Source: Rhodospirillaceae bacterium UBA1479
GTDB taxonomy: Bacteria > Pseudomonadota > Alphaproteobacteria > Rhodospirillales > Casp-alpha2
Length of the DNA stretch: 64,000 nucleotides
Direction: 5' to 3'
NCBI GenBank assembly: GCA_002325375.1
Contig: DCRZ01000004.1
Span: 110,206 to 174,205 of the forward strand
The first letter of the stretch is position 1. Each line of letters starts with the position of its first letter. The notes beneath the pieces were generated by a model that saw only the letters and a program-made list of their open reading frames with translations, did not search any database and was not told where the DNA came from. This document shows, in pieces, positions 51,994 through 61,807 of the stretch. The translations under genes were made by a program, and so were the position numbers.

Positions 51994-53496
51994 ATGAATT
52001 CTCCCTTGCTCCTGCCCGCCTCTCCCTTCACGGCGTCGGCCCATCGCAAAGCCGGCCCCTGGGACGACGACAAGCTGCGCGAGGAATGCGGCGTATTCGG
52101 CATCTATGGCCATGAAGACGCCGCCGCTCATACCGCGCTGGGCCTGCACGCGCTTCAGCATCGGGGCCAGGAATCGGCCGGGATCGTCGCCTATGACGGG
52201 GGGCAATTCCACAGCCACCGGGCCCTTGGTCTGGTCGGCGACAACTTCAACGACATGGACACCATGGCCCGCCTCAAGGGCAGCGTCGCCATGGGGCATG
52301 TGCGCTATTCCACCTCGGGCGGCACGTTTATCCGCAATATCCAGCCCCTGTTCGCCGAATTCATCTTCGGCGGCTTGGCCGTCGCCCATAACGGCAACCT
52401 GACCAACGCCTATCAACTGCGCCAGGCTTTGGTCGAACGGGGCAACATCTTCCAGTCGACCAGCGACACCGAGGTCATCATTCACCTGATGGCCGTCAGC
52501 GACGCCGGTCATGTCATCGACCGGCTGATCGACGCCCTGCGCCAGATCGAAGGCGCCTATTCCCTGGTCGCCATGACCCAGAAAAAGCTGATCGGCGTGC
52601 GCGACCCCATGGGCGTGCGGCCGCTGGTCCTGGGCCGGCTGGGCGATTCCCATATCCTGGCGTCGGAAACCTGCGCGCTGGATATCATCGGCGCCGACTT
52701 CATCCGCGACGTGGAACCGGGCGAAATCATCGTCATCGATGCCGACGGCGTGAACAGCTACCACCCCTTCGGCACAAGCCGCACACGCCGGTTCTGCATC
52801 TTCGAACATATCTATTTCGCGCGCCCCGATTCCATCATCGAAGGGCAGAATGTCTACGAAGTGCGCAAGCGCATCGGCGCTGAACTGGCCCATGAATCGC
52901 CGGTCGAGGCCGACGTCGTCGTGCCCGTGCCGGATTCCGGCGTGCCTTCGGCCATCGGCTTCGCGCGCGAGACGGGAATTCCCTTCGAACTGGGGATCAT
53001 CCGCAACCATTACGTCGGCCGTACCTTCATCGAACCGACGGACAACATTCGCCACCTGGGTGTGCGCCTGAAGCATAACGGCAACGTTGCCGAACTGAAG
53101 GGCAAGCGCGTCGTTCTGGTTGACGATTCCATCGTCCGCGGCACGACGTCCGTGAAGATCGTCGAAATGGTGCGCGACGCGGGTGCGACCGAGGTCCACA
53201 TGCGGATTTCCAGCCCGCCGACGACCCATTCCTGCTTTTACGGGATCGATACGCCGGAACGCTCGCAACTGCTCGCCGCCCAGCACGACATCCAGGGCAT
53301 GGCCGACATCATCGGCGTCGACAGTTTGGCCTTCATTTCCTGGGACGGGCTTTACCGTGCTGTCGGAGAGGTTGGCCGCGACATGGAAATCCCGCGCTAT
53401 TGCGACGCCTGTTTCACCGGCGAGTATCCCATTCCCCTGACCGACCGCGAAGCGGACCGGGGCCCACGCCAACTTTCCCTTCTGGAAGAGGGCTAG
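51994..53496 (+). CDS. purF: amidophosphoribosyltransferase PurF
   Basis: The 500-residue enzyme makes 5-phosphoribosylamine in purine synthesis. After a propeptide of about 30 residues comes EECGVFGIYG, whose Cys becomes the N-terminal nucleophile. LQHRGQESAGI is the glutaminase motif, and VVLVDDSIVRGTTSVK the PRPP site. THSCFYGIDTPE and YCDACFTGEY hold Cys residues of the Bacillus-type iron-sulfur cluster. It follows cvpA by 60 bases. Confidence 0.97.
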   Translation: MNSPLLLPASPFTASAHRKAGPWDDDKLREECGVFGIYGHEDAAAHTALGLHALQHRGQESAGIVAYDGGQFHSHRALGLVGDNFNDMDTMARLKGSVAMGHVRYSTSGGTFIRNIQPLFAEFIFGGLAVAHNGNLTNAYQLRQALVERGNIFQSTSDTEVIIHLMAVSDAGHVIDRLIDALRQIEGAYSLVAMTQKKLIGVRDPMGVRPLVLGRLGDSHILASETCALDIIGADFIRDVEPGEIIVIDADGVNSYHPFGTSRTRRFCIFEHIYFARPDSIIEGQNVYEVRKRIGAELAHESPVEADVVVPVPDSGVPSAIGFARETGIPFELGIIRNHYVGRTFIEPTDNIRHLGVRLKHNGNVAELKGKRVVLVDDSIVRGTTSVKIVEMVRDAGATEVHMRISSPPTTHSCFYGIDTPERSQLLAAQHDIQGMADIIGVDSLAFISWDGLYRAVGEVGRDMEIPRYCDACFTGEYPIPLTDREADRGPRQLSLLEEG

Positions 53497-53501
53497 GGCT
53501 T

Positions 53502-54233
53502 TTGTCGGGCGGCCGTCTCGAAAACCGGATCGCTGTGATCACCGGGGCGACCCGGGGCATCGGCCGTGCCGTGGCGGGACGCTTCGCCGCCGAGGGCGCG
53601 GAGCTGATCCTGATCGGCAGAACCACCGGCGCCCTTGAGGAAGTGGACGACGAGGTCCGCAAAGCATCGGGCCGGGGCGCCACCCTGGTCCCCATGGACC
53701 TGACCGATTTCGATGCCATCGACCGCCTGGGCGCCGCCATTTTCGAGCGTCACGGCAAACTCGACATCCTGGTCGGCAACGCCGGCATGCTGGGCAACCT
53801 GAGCCCGCTGGCCCATACGGACCCCAAGGTCTGGGACCAGGTCATGGCCATCAACACGACCGCCAACTGGCGCCTGATCCGTTCGTTCGACCCGTTGCTG
53901 CGCACCTCCGACGCCGGGCGGGTGGTCATGGTCACGTCGACGGTCGGACACGAGCCGCGCGCCTACTGGTCGGCCTATGCCGTGTCCAAGGCCGCGCTTG
54001 AAATGGCCACGCGGATCTATGCCGAGGAAACGGTGACGACCAACGTCAAGGTCAACATCCTCAATCCCGGCGCCACGCGGACCAACATGCGGGCCCGCGC
54101 CTTCCCCGGGGAGGACCCGGAAACGGTCAAGGATCCGGCATCGATCACAGATGATTTCGTGCGTTTGTGCGAACCCGCCTGCACCCTGCATGGTGAGATC
54201 GTGACCGCGAAGGAAACCCCAGCGGAAACCTGA
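53502..54233 (+). CDS. SDR-family oxidoreductase downstream of purF
   Basis: The 243-residue SDR has AVITGATRGIGRAVAGRF at the N-terminus, NAGMLGNLSPL, TSTVGHEPRAYWSAYAVSKAALEM with catalytic Tyr-x3-Lys, and NPGATRTNMRARAFPGED. The substrate is unknown; this purF-SDR pairing is common in Rhodospirillales-type genomes. The start is TTG 6 bases after the purF stop; an ATG far upstream would lie inside purF. Confidence 0.88.
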   Translation: MSGGRLENRIAVITGATRGIGRAVAGRFAAEGAELILIGRTTGALEEVDDEVRKASGRGATLVPMDLTDFDAIDRLGAAIFERHGKLDILVGNAGMLGNLSPLAHTDPKVWDQVMAINTTANWRLIRSFDPLLRTSDAGRVVMVTSTVGHEPRAYWSAYAVSKAALEMATRIYAEETVTTNVKVNILNPGATRTNMRARAFPGEDPETVKDPASITDDFVRLCEPACTLHGEIVTAKETPAET

Positions 54234-54234
54234 C

Positions 54235-55425
54235 ATGGCAGTCAACGCCATCGCCCTGACCTGGCCGCCTTCCGCCCTTCACGGCTGGGGCGTGTTCGGG
54301 ACCAATCTGCTGCGCGAAGTCCTGCGCCGGGGGGCCCCCAAACCGATCACCCTGCTGGCCATGCACCCGGAAATGATCGATGCGGCGGACCGCGACCTGT
54401 TTCAGCCCCTGATGGTGGAACAACATCAAATCGAACAGCAGATCAGAGGCGCCCAGGGCAATGTGACGCTGGGCGGCGTCCATGTCCTGCATTCGCTGGG
54501 CAACAACCTTGAGGAATCGGCTGCCGCCGCGCGTTTCCGGGGCGAGCCTAACGTAGGATTCACCTTTTTCGAAAACATGGTATTTGGCGACAACGTGGTC
54601 GCCGACAACGCCCACTTTCAGATCATGATGGCGGGATCGACCTGGAACGCGGACATCCTGCGCGACCTGGGGTTTCCCCGTGTCGGCTGCGTGTTCCAGG
54701 GCATCGCCCTCGATGCTTTCGCCCCCGGTCCGCGCACCGGACGGTTCGGCGATCGCTTTGTGGTGTTTTCCGGCGGCAAGCTGGAACTGCGCAAGGGCCA
54801 GGACCTTGTCGTCGCCGCCTTCAAGCGGTTCCAGGCGCGCCATCCGGACGCCCTTCTGGTCACGGTCTGGCTGAACCCCTGGCCAACGATTATGACCGAC
54901 ATGGCCGCGAGCCCGCATGTAAACGGCCCACCCGCCGTCGACCAGCCGTTCCCCAATTGCATCAACGACTGGGTCCGCGCCCAGGGCGTGCCGGAAGGGG
55001 CCCATATGGACCTTAGCCCGACCTTCAACGCCGACATGCCGGCCCTGCTGCGCGAATGCGATGCGGCCGTGTTTCCCAACCGCTGTGAAGGCGGAACCAA
55101 CTTGGTCGCCATGGAAGCCTTGGCCGCCGGTCTCCCCTGCGTGCTGTCCGCCAATAGCGGACACCTGGACCTGATCGGTCCGCCTGGGAACGATGCACAT
55201 TGCTACCCACTGACCCGCCAGACGCCCGTCACCTTCGGCCCGCCGGGGGCCGACCATTGGCGCGAGTCCGATGTGGCGGAAATCGTCGAGAGTCTGGAAG
55301 CGATCTACCAGGACCGCACGGAAGCCCGCCGCAGGGGACAGACCGCCAACGCCTTCATGCAAGATTGGTCCTGGCGCAACCAGATCGGCAGGCTGTTAAC
55401 GGAATTGGATCGACTGACGCCTTGA
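54235..55425 (+). CDS. glycosyltransferase, GT4-like
   Basis: The 396-residue protein has a GT-B fold pattern: AVNAIALTWPPSALHGWGVFGTN at the start, FENMVFGDNVVADNAHFQIMM, then the C-terminal donor-binding half with VVFSGGKLELRKGQDLVVAAF and FPNRCEGGTNLVAMEALAAGLPC, where the EGGTNL...EALA segment is the GT4 E-x7-E motif. It should transfer a sugar from a nucleotide donor; the acceptor is unknown. It begins 2 bases after the SDR stop. Confidence 0.87.
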   Translation: MAVNAIALTWPPSALHGWGVFGTNLLREVLRRGAPKPITLLAMHPEMIDAADRDLFQPLMVEQHQIEQQIRGAQGNVTLGGVHVLHSLGNNLEESAAAARFRGEPNVGFTFFENMVFGDNVVADNAHFQIMMAGSTWNADILRDLGFPRVGCVFQGIALDAFAPGPRTGRFGDRFVVFSGGKLELRKGQDLVVAAFKRFQARHPDALLVTVWLNPWPTIMTDMAASPHVNGPPAVDQPFPNCINDWVRAQGVPEGAHMDLSPTFNADMPALLRECDAAVFPNRCEGGTNLVAMEALAAGLPCVLSANSGHLDLIGPPGNDAHCYPLTRQTPVTFGPPGADHWRESDVAEIVESLEAIYQDRTEARRRGQTANAFMQDWSWRNQIGRLLTELDRLTP

Positions 55426-55434
55426 AGGCTGCGG

Positions 55435-56397
55435 TCATCGAACCGGCGGTTCGTCCAGGGTCTTGATCACCCGAGCAGCGCCCCCATGGGCCGCGTCCAA
55501 TTCCAGAACCTTTAGGGCGTCGGCCCGCGCCATGGTGGCGTCGCCCGCGCCCAGGGCAGCCAGCGCGCGGGCGTAAAGCGCCGCCAGATATCCCGGTTTA
55601 AGCGCAACGGCGCGGCTGTAATCCTCGATCGCACTGACATGATTGCCGAGCGCGCCATGGACCAGCCCCCGGTAATAAAAATTTTCCGGATCGCCGGCCC
55701 CCAGATTGACCGCCATGTTCATGTCGGACAGGGCCGCCGGATAGTCTTCGAGATAGGCCTGGGTCAGACCCCGTTCAGTGAAATAATCGGATTCCGTCCC
55801 CTTTAACTCGATGGCCAAGGAAAAGTCGCCGAGCGCGCGCTTGTAATCACCCTGGGATCGATAGTACTTGCCGCGCAGAATCAGGGCCTCACGGTTGCGC
55901 GGCTGCACGCGCAGGACTTCGTTGAGGTCCAGAATGGCCGTGTCCAGGCGGCCGCTTTGGGCACGGGTCTTTGCCCGCTCCATGAACGTCGTCATCTCCT
56001 GGGGCCGAAGCTTGGCCGCTTCGGCATAGTCTTCTTCCGCATCCTTGAATTTCCCGGCATCGCCGTAGGCTGCGCCTCGGTTGACATGGGCACGGTAATA
56101 TTTGGGGCGCAGCTTGATGGCCCGGGAGAAATCGCGGATCGCGGCATTGATGTTGCCCTGCCGTCGATAGGTCGCGCCCCGGTTATTGTGAACCCGCGCC
56201 AAGTCACCGTCGTTCAGCGTGTCCGCGTCGATCGCCTTGGTAAACAGGTCGATCGCCTGCTGCAGACTGCCGGCCTTGGCGGCGGCGACACCGGCTTCGA
56301 AATCCTGAGCTGCCTGGGCTTGAGCGGGGCCGGCCGGCCAGATCACGGCAACCGTCAGCAACAGAATGGCCGCCAGGCGCACCAATAGCCTTGTCAT
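55435..56397 (-). CDS. secreted TPR-repeat protein
   Basis: The 320-residue precursor has a signal peptide (MTRLLVRLAAILLLTVAV..., cleavage near AQA). At least six TPR units follow, for example VHNNRGATYRRQGNINAAIRD, YYRAHVNRGAAYGDAGKFKD and AVNLGAGDPENFYYRGLVHG. It is probably a periplasmic scaffold. I chose the ATG at 56397 because GGAGAG is eight bases upstream; a GTG two codons earlier is possible. It converges on the glycosyltransferase gene. Confidence 0.85.
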   Translation of the reverse strand: MTRLLVRLAAILLLTVAVIWPAGPAQAQAAQDFEAGVAAAKAGSLQQAIDLFTKAIDADTLNDGDLARVHNNRGATYRRQGNINAAIRDFSRAIKLRPKYYRAHVNRGAAYGDAGKFKDAEEDYAEAAKLRPQEMTTFMERAKTRAQSGRLDTAILDLNEVLRVQPRNREALILRGKYYRSQGDYKRALGDFSLAIELKGTESDYFTERGLTQAYLEDYPAALSDMNMAVNLGAGDPENFYYRGLVHGALGNHVSAIEDYSRAVALKPGYLAALYARALAALGAGDATMARADALKVLELDAAHGGAARVIKTLDEPPVR

Positions 56398-56531
56398 TCT
56401 CACGTCTCTCCGATCGGCGAAGCCGCCGGACCGCCGGGAGGCGGCCCGGAAGGGTGAATTCCAAGGCTGGACTTAACAGATGAGGCGCCCCCGGCGCAAT
56501 GCACGAAGGCAACAAGGCGGGGCTGAGAACT

Positions 56532-57965
56532 TCAGATTTTGTAGCCCAGGCGCAACCCACCCCAATGGCGCCCACGCACGGTGATCGGCGCCGACAGGTC
56601 CTTCATCAGAACGAAATTTCCCCCGCCCATGTCGCGGCGGTACGTTTGCAGGAAGAAAGGCCGCGTGTTCTGGCCTGCACGCAAGCCCGTGCGGTCGTTG
56701 AACAGGCGCCGATTGCGGCAGTTACCGTTATTCCACACGGGATCATCGCCCTGGGGCTGCGAAAACTTGAGGTTATGGGTCGGCAAAAACCCATTGCGGT
56801 CGACGGCGGCGCAGAACACGACCTTGTCATCGAAGGTCAGCATCGGTTCCTGAATGTCCGGCAACAGACGATCGGTCAACGTAACGAAGGGCGTCATGCA
56901 TTGTTCCGGGTTGGTGCCGGGGATCGGCTCATATGCTTCCGAAAACAGGTCCTCTTCGGTGATCTCACCTGAGTCCAAGGCGGCTTCGAAGCGACGGGCG
57001 ATCTCATCGGCTCGGGATTGGATTTCCCGAATGAAGCGGCTGTCCGAGGTTTCAAGGCCGGCCTGATTGATCTGGCCGATCATGCCTTCGCCGCGTTCCA
57101 GCAAAGAACTGACACGCTGTTCCGCCGTTTGCAGCTTATCGCCGGTTTCCTTGAAGCTGGAAACGAGGCGCTCCATCTCGTTGATGAACCCGTTGCATTG
57201 CTCGCGCGACGACGACGACGCGCCGACGATTTCGGCGATCTGGTTTTCCATGGTGCCGATGGATTGACCAATGCCGTCGACGGCGCTGTTGATCTGGCCG
57301 ACGCCGGTATTCACCTCCTCGGCCATGCCGATGGTCTTCTGGCTGATGTTCATCAGCCCGGACACGTTGGACGCCAGATCGGCGACCGCCTCGTCGATGG
57401 CGCCGGTGGCCTTACCCGTCTGGTTGGCCAGTGCCTTGACCTCGCCCGCGACGACCGCGAACCCCTTGCCGGCCTCGCCCGCGCGGGCGGCCTCTATCGT
57501 GGCGTTGAGGGCAAGAAGGTTGGTCTGCTTGGATACGGCCTCGATGTCCTGGGTGATCTTGGTCACCCCGGAGAGGGAATTTTCCAGCACGCCCAGGGAT
57601 TGTTCGATGTTGGTCACGGAAGAGACCAAGGCTGCGATGCGCGACACCGCGCCGGTCACCTGTTCGCGGGAGTCGTTCATCACCGACCCGGCTTCCTGGG
57701 CCGCCCGCGAGGTATCGCCACCGGCTGTGTCGATGCGATTGAAGGCGTCAATCAGTTCCTGCGCCTTCTGTCGCATCTGATCGACCATATCCGTCTGCTG
57801 GTGGAAGTGGCTGGTGATGGATTCCACATCGCCGGCCACATCGGCCAGTTCCAGGCTCAGGTCTTCGACCCGTTTCAGGATTTCGTTGGCAAATGCGTTG
57901 TAGTCGATCTGCTGGGCTACGGACGGCGTGGTATCAGCCTCCGCCCTACTCTGGACGTCGGTCAT
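56532..57965 (-). CDS. soluble methyl-accepting chemotaxis protein with C-terminal sensor-like domain
   Basis: The 477-residue protein has no membrane segment. Residues about 30-330 are the chemoreceptor coiled coil with the tip KQTNLLALNATIEAARAGEA and AGEVKALANQTGKATGAI. The C-terminal 140 residues (KVVFCAAVDRNGFLPTHNL, RNRRLFNDRTGLRAGQNTRP, VRGRHWGGLRLGYK) look like a small Cache-like or PAS-like sensor domain, so order is reversed compared with classical receptors. GGGGAGG precedes the ATG at 57965. Confidence 0.9.
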   Translation of the reverse strand: MTDVQSRAEADTTPSVAQQIDYNAFANEILKRVEDLSLELADVAGDVESITSHFHQQTDMVDQMRQKAQELIDAFNRIDTAGGDTSRAAQEAGSVMNDSREQVTGAVSRIAALVSSVTNIEQSLGVLENSLSGVTKITQDIEAVSKQTNLLALNATIEAARAGEAGKGFAVVAGEVKALANQTGKATGAIDEAVADLASNVSGLMNISQKTIGMAEEVNTGVGQINSAVDGIGQSIGTMENQIAEIVGASSSSREQCNGFINEMERLVSSFKETGDKLQTAEQRVSSLLERGEGMIGQINQAGLETSDSRFIREIQSRADEIARRFEAALDSGEITEEDLFSEAYEPIPGTNPEQCMTPFVTLTDRLLPDIQEPMLTFDDKVVFCAAVDRNGFLPTHNLKFSQPQGDDPVWNNGNCRNRRLFNDRTGLRAGQNTRPFFLQTYRRDMGGGNFVLMKDLSAPITVRGRHWGGLRLGYKI

Positions 57966-58113
57966 TTGCACCTCCCCATGCAAAACAGCCACTCTTTTCG
58001 GTAGCTTACATAGCGCTCGAAAAAAGGGTGCCACGATCTTCTTCGCGCGCCAAGTCCTTCGGTCTAACTTTTACATGTCAGGGGGTTTATTTCACGGATG
58101 TATTGTTATGAAT

Positions 58114-59880
58114 TCACATCCAATGCCGGCGGATATAAGAAACCAGGGACTTGACCGCACCATCCCAGTCGCCGGCGGCCGGTTGACGGAACAGCCGCAT
58201 GGTCGGGTACCAGGGCGTGTCATCCCGGTCCAACAGCCAGCGCCATTCAGGCACCTGGGGCAACATCATCGCCACGGGCCTTCCCAGTGCGCCAGCCAGA
58301 TGGCCGACGGCGGTATCGCAGGTCACGACAAGATCAAGGCATTCGATCAGCGCCGCCGTCGCCGCGAAGTCACGCAGGTCCGGCGTCATATCGACAACGG
58401 CATCGGCGCCATGGGCGGCCAAGTCCGTGCCGCCGCCCATTTGCAGCGAAACCAACGTTGCCCCCGATAGATCCAGCAAAGGCAGAAACGGCGCCAGGCC
58501 GGGGCTGCGCACCCGGTCGCGGGGATGGTCGGGGCTGCCCTTCCAGACGATGCCGATGCGCGGACCCGCAAGCTTGTCCAGGCGTCGGCGCCAATCGGCG
58601 CGGTCCCGGTCGGGAGCCCGAAGATAAGGCACGTCGGCGGGAATCGTCGCAAGGTCCGTGGCGAAGGCAGCCGGTAGCGACATCAGGGGGATCTGATAAT
58701 CATGGCCGGGCAGCCTGTCGCCACCCTGCTCGACCACCTGAATGACCCCATCCAGGGACGTCATCAGCCGTCTCAAGGTTGCCGGACACTCCAGGATGAC
58801 ATGCTGATCGGCTGCCGCCAGCAGCGCCGCGTAGCGGGCGAACTGGATCGTGTCGCCGAACCCTTGTTCCGCCCGCACCAGAACCGTCGCCCCGGGCTCG
58901 GCCCCGGCGGCGGTCCAGCGCGGCACCTTTCCGCCCCGGTCCTGACCCTTGAAACGGGCCGTACGCCAGCGCGCCTCATAGGCCTGCCAGCCTTCCGCCA
59001 AACGGCCCAGCAACAGCAGGGTCATGGCGCGGTTGCGCCGGCATTCCGCATCCTCCGGATCAAGCGCCAGAGCACGGTCGTAAGATACCAACGCGTCGTC
59101 GAACCGCCCCAGTTCGTGCAGCGCCACGCCCTTGTTGGCATGCAGGGCGGCGATGTCGGGGGCCACCGTCAGGCCGGCATCGTATTGCGCCATGGCGGCG
59201 GCAAGGTCCAGGCGTTCGCGCAGGATGTTGCCCAGATTGCAATGGGCCTCGGCCATGCCGGGGTTTGCCCGGATCGCCTGACGATAGCATTCCATGGCCG
59301 CATCGTCCTCGCCCCGCCCCTGATGCAATTGGCCCAGGGCCTGATGGGCGTCGGCCAAATTGGGGTCGAGCGCCGCCGCGCGCCGAAAGCAGGCCTCGGC
59401 ACCGGCCGCCGCCGACGCCCCGCCGCCCTGCAGGGCGAGCCCCAGGTTGAGATGGGCCGGCGCCAGATCAGGGGCAAGTTCCAGGGCCAACCGTGCGCGC
59501 GACCGCGCGGCATCGAAATCACCCGCGGTCACCAAGGCGGCTGCCATGTCCGAATGCACGGCGGCATCGTTGGGGGTCAATACCACGGCATCCCGGTAGG
59601 CCTCCGCGGCCTCGGACGCCCGCCCCTGGGCCATCAGCACCCGGCCCAGATTGGCGTGATACATGGCCGCGCGGGGGTCCGTTTCGATGGCCCGGCGGAT
59701 ATGCTCCATGGCGGTCACCGCATCGCCTTTCTGGTAGAACACCAGCCCCAGAAGGTGCAGGGCATCGGCATGATCAGGGTGGTCGGCAAGGATCGCGCGG
59801 TAGGCTTTCTCGGCGGCTGCCAGGTCGCCGGCCTGATGGCGGGCGATCCCCCGCGCCAGGGCATCCATCGTCTCAGCCAT
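58114..59880 (-). CDS. TPR protein with GT-B glycosyltransferase-like C-terminal domain
   Basis: The 588-residue protein has about ten TPR units in the N-terminal 330 residues (for example AAEKAYRAILADHPDHADALH). A C-terminal domain follows: TVLVRAEQGFGDTIQFARYA, RIGIVWKGSPDHPRDRVRS, CDTAVGHLAGALGRPVAMML, WRWLLDRDDTPWYPTMRLFRQ. This is the GT9/GT41-like pattern of bacterial TPR glycosyltransferases. It probably modifies a protein or envelope glycan; the acceptor is unknown. The ATG overlaps the stop of cobC (ATGGCTGA). Confidence 0.87.
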   Translation of the reverse strand: MAETMDALARGIARHQAGDLAAAEKAYRAILADHPDHADALHLLGLVFYQKGDAVTAMEHIRRAIETDPRAAMYHANLGRVLMAQGRASEAAEAYRDAVVLTPNDAAVHSDMAAALVTAGDFDAARSRARLALELAPDLAPAHLNLGLALQGGGASAAAGAEACFRRAAALDPNLADAHQALGQLHQGRGEDDAAMECYRQAIRANPGMAEAHCNLGNILRERLDLAAAMAQYDAGLTVAPDIAALHANKGVALHELGRFDDALVSYDRALALDPEDAECRRNRAMTLLLLGRLAEGWQAYEARWRTARFKGQDRGGKVPRWTAAGAEPGATVLVRAEQGFGDTIQFARYAALLAAADQHVILECPATLRRLMTSLDGVIQVVEQGGDRLPGHDYQIPLMSLPAAFATDLATIPADVPYLRAPDRDRADWRRRLDKLAGPRIGIVWKGSPDHPRDRVRSPGLAPFLPLLDLSGATLVSLQMGGGTDLAAHGADAVVDMTPDLRDFAATAALIECLDLVVTCDTAVGHLAGALGRPVAMMLPQVPEWRWLLDRDDTPWYPTMRLFRQPAAGDWDGAVKSLVSYIRRHWM

Positions 59881-60916
59881 GACGACGGCCCGGGACCGGG
59901 GCGGTTCCGGCGAAGGCCAAAAGCGCCTTTTCCAGGCGTTGCCACTGATCTTCCGGCCCCGGCAGGCCGAACCGCAGCCAGCTTGGGTTGGCCTGGAACC
60001 GCCGGACCAGGATGCCCGCCCCGGCCAGATGATCGTAGAGAGCCGGGGCATTGGCGTGGTCCGCCAACACGAACAGGTCCGTGCCACCGACGACGCCCAG
60101 ACCGGCGTCGGTCAGGAGGCCCCGCAAGCGGGCCATATGGCCCGCCAAACGAGCGCGTTCCGCCGCCGCCCAGGCCTGATCGCCCAGCGCCCGGGCGCCG
60201 ATCTCCTGGGCCGGACCGGACACGGCCCAGGGCCCCATATCCGCTTCCAGCCGGCGCACCATGCGCGGCATGGCAAGGGCGAAGCCCAGGCGCAGTCCCG
60301 CAAGCCCGTGGAACTTACCGAAGGACCGCAGGATGATGACGTTCGTCAAAGGCAAGGCGGGGACAAGGCTGATGTCCGGGCGGACATCGGCAAAAGCCTC
60401 GTCAACGATCAGCCAGTGATCGGCTTCGGCCGCGTCACGGGCCCAGGCCGCCAGTCGTTCCGGATCGACCACACGGCCGTCCGGATTATTGGGATTAACC
60501 AACACCAATGAGCGGTCCGGCGGCGGCAGATCCGCCAGGTCTTCCACCTCCGCCCCCGATGCCCGCCAGGCGGCGGCATGTTCAGCATAGGTCGGACCGA
60601 GAACCGCCACCCGGTGCGCGCCCAGCACCCGGGGCAGCACCTGGATCAACGCCTGGGTCCCCGGCGCGCAGGCGACCAGGTCCGGTCCGGCGGCGCCATA
60701 GGCATCCGCCGCCGCCACCTTCAGGACCTTCAAGCCGGTTGACTGCGGCAGCCGCGTCCAAGCATCAGACGATAGTTCAAACACTGGATAAGGCGTCGGA
60801 TTGATACCCGTGGACAGATCAATCCAGCCGGCCGCCGGCGCGCCGAAACGCACCGTGGCGGCAGCGAGATCACCACCGTGACCTTCAACCTCGAATTCGT
60901 CGTCTTGCCGTGGCAC
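59873..60916 (-). CDS. cobC: L-threonine-O-3-phosphate decarboxylase (cobalamin side-chain pathway)
   Basis: The 347-residue PLP aminotransferase-fold enzyme starts with HGGDLAAATVRFGAP near residue 13, the CobC/CobD signature, then LSTGINPTPYP. The PLP Lys lies in IILRSFGKFHGLAGLRLG. It makes aminopropanol phosphate for the cobalamin lower loop. The usual partner cbiB/cobD is not in this window. It overlaps the TPR-glycosyltransferase gene by 8 bases. Confidence 0.92.
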   Translation of the reverse strand: MPRQDDEFEVEGHGGDLAAATVRFGAPAAGWIDLSTGINPTPYPVFELSSDAWTRLPQSTGLKVLKVAAADAYGAAGPDLVACAPGTQALIQVLPRVLGAHRVAVLGPTYAEHAAAWRASGAEVEDLADLPPPDRSLVLVNPNNPDGRVVDPERLAAWARDAAEADHWLIVDEAFADVRPDISLVPALPLTNVIILRSFGKFHGLAGLRLGFALAMPRMVRRLEADMGPWAVSGPAQEIGARALGDQAWAAAERARLAGHMARLRGLLTDAGLGVVGGTDLFVLADHANAPALYDHLAGAGILVRRFQANPSWLRFGLPGPEDQWQRLEKALLAFAGTAPVPGRRHG

Positions 60917-61107
60917 GGATGCTCCCTATCTGCCGGGCAGTCTACCCCCATTTCGCCGCCGCCCCATACCGGGCCGCCACGCAGGATCACTAACACCCTC
61001 CCGACCATGGACGAAAGCCCCAAGGTAGGCCACATTGTCGCCCAATTGGACGGTGATGTTGGCCGTCTCGGCGGTTGCGCCGACCCGAGAGAGAAGGAGA
61101 ATCGCTT

Positions 61108-61737
61108 ATGCGCAGGACACTGGCCATGGGGCTGTTTGCCGCCCTGTTCCTGATGATCACGGGGTCTGTTGCGCAGGCTGCCGAGGGCGACGTCGCGGGC
61201 AAAGTCCTGCGCCTGAAAGACGGCGCCATGGCCATGCAGGATGCAACGCCCCGGCCCCTGACGGTCGGCAGCGACGTTCTTGTCGGTGACGTGATTTCCA
61301 CCGGCGCAGGTGCGCGTCTTGAATTTTCCCTACGCGACGGGTCGGTCGTGACCTTGGGCGAACGGGCGACGTTCGCCCTGTCCGATTTCGAGGATACGCC
61401 GTCCAAGGAGAACATCACCCTGCGTCTTCTCTCCGGTGCGTTCAAGGCGGCGTCCGGCGCGATTGCCGCGCGGAACCCCGACGCCATGACCGTCGCCACC
61501 AACACGGCAACCATCGGCATCCGGGGCACCACTGTTTGGGGCGGCACGTTGGACACGACGTTCGAGGTGGCCCTTCTGGACGGCACTGCCGTCACGGTGA
61601 CCACGCGGGCGGGTACGGTGGAACTGAATGCCGCCGGTCAGGGCACGAGCATCCCATCGGAAAACCAGCCGCCGACGGCTCCCATCACCTGGGCCCAAAC
61701 GAAGGTGACCCGCGCGCTGGCGACGGTCGATTTCTAG
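61108..61737 (+). CDS. secreted FecR-domain protein
   Basis: The 209-residue precursor has a signal peptide (MRRTLAMGLFAALFLMITGSVAQA) and a FecR-like beta domain: AGKVLRLKDGAMAMQDATPRPL, ISTGAGARLEFSLRDGSVVTLG, TATIGIRGTTVWGG. Free-standing secreted FecR proteins are not the membrane-bound anti-sigma regulators; they may bind peptidoglycan or partner with surface proteins. An AAGGAG site precedes the ATG. It is divergent from cobC across 191 bases. Confidence 0.85.
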   Translation: MRRTLAMGLFAALFLMITGSVAQAAEGDVAGKVLRLKDGAMAMQDATPRPLTVGSDVLVGDVISTGAGARLEFSLRDGSVVTLGERATFALSDFEDTPSKENITLRLLSGAFKAASGAIAARNPDAMTVATNTATIGIRGTTVWGGTLDTTFEVALLDGTAVTVTTRAGTVELNAAGQGTSIPSENQPPTAPITWAQTKVTRALATVDF

Positions 61738-61807
61738 GGCAGTGGACATTTAACCCCGGCCTGGGGAAACTGGCGCCCCGCAACCAACCGACAGGGTGCC
61801 TCTCTTC

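Noticed and set aside
51490..53472. 660-codon open frame on the minus strand opposite cvpA and purF
   Set aside because: His/Gly/Arg-rich antisense shadow with no motif; PurF and CvpA are unmistakable on the plus strand.
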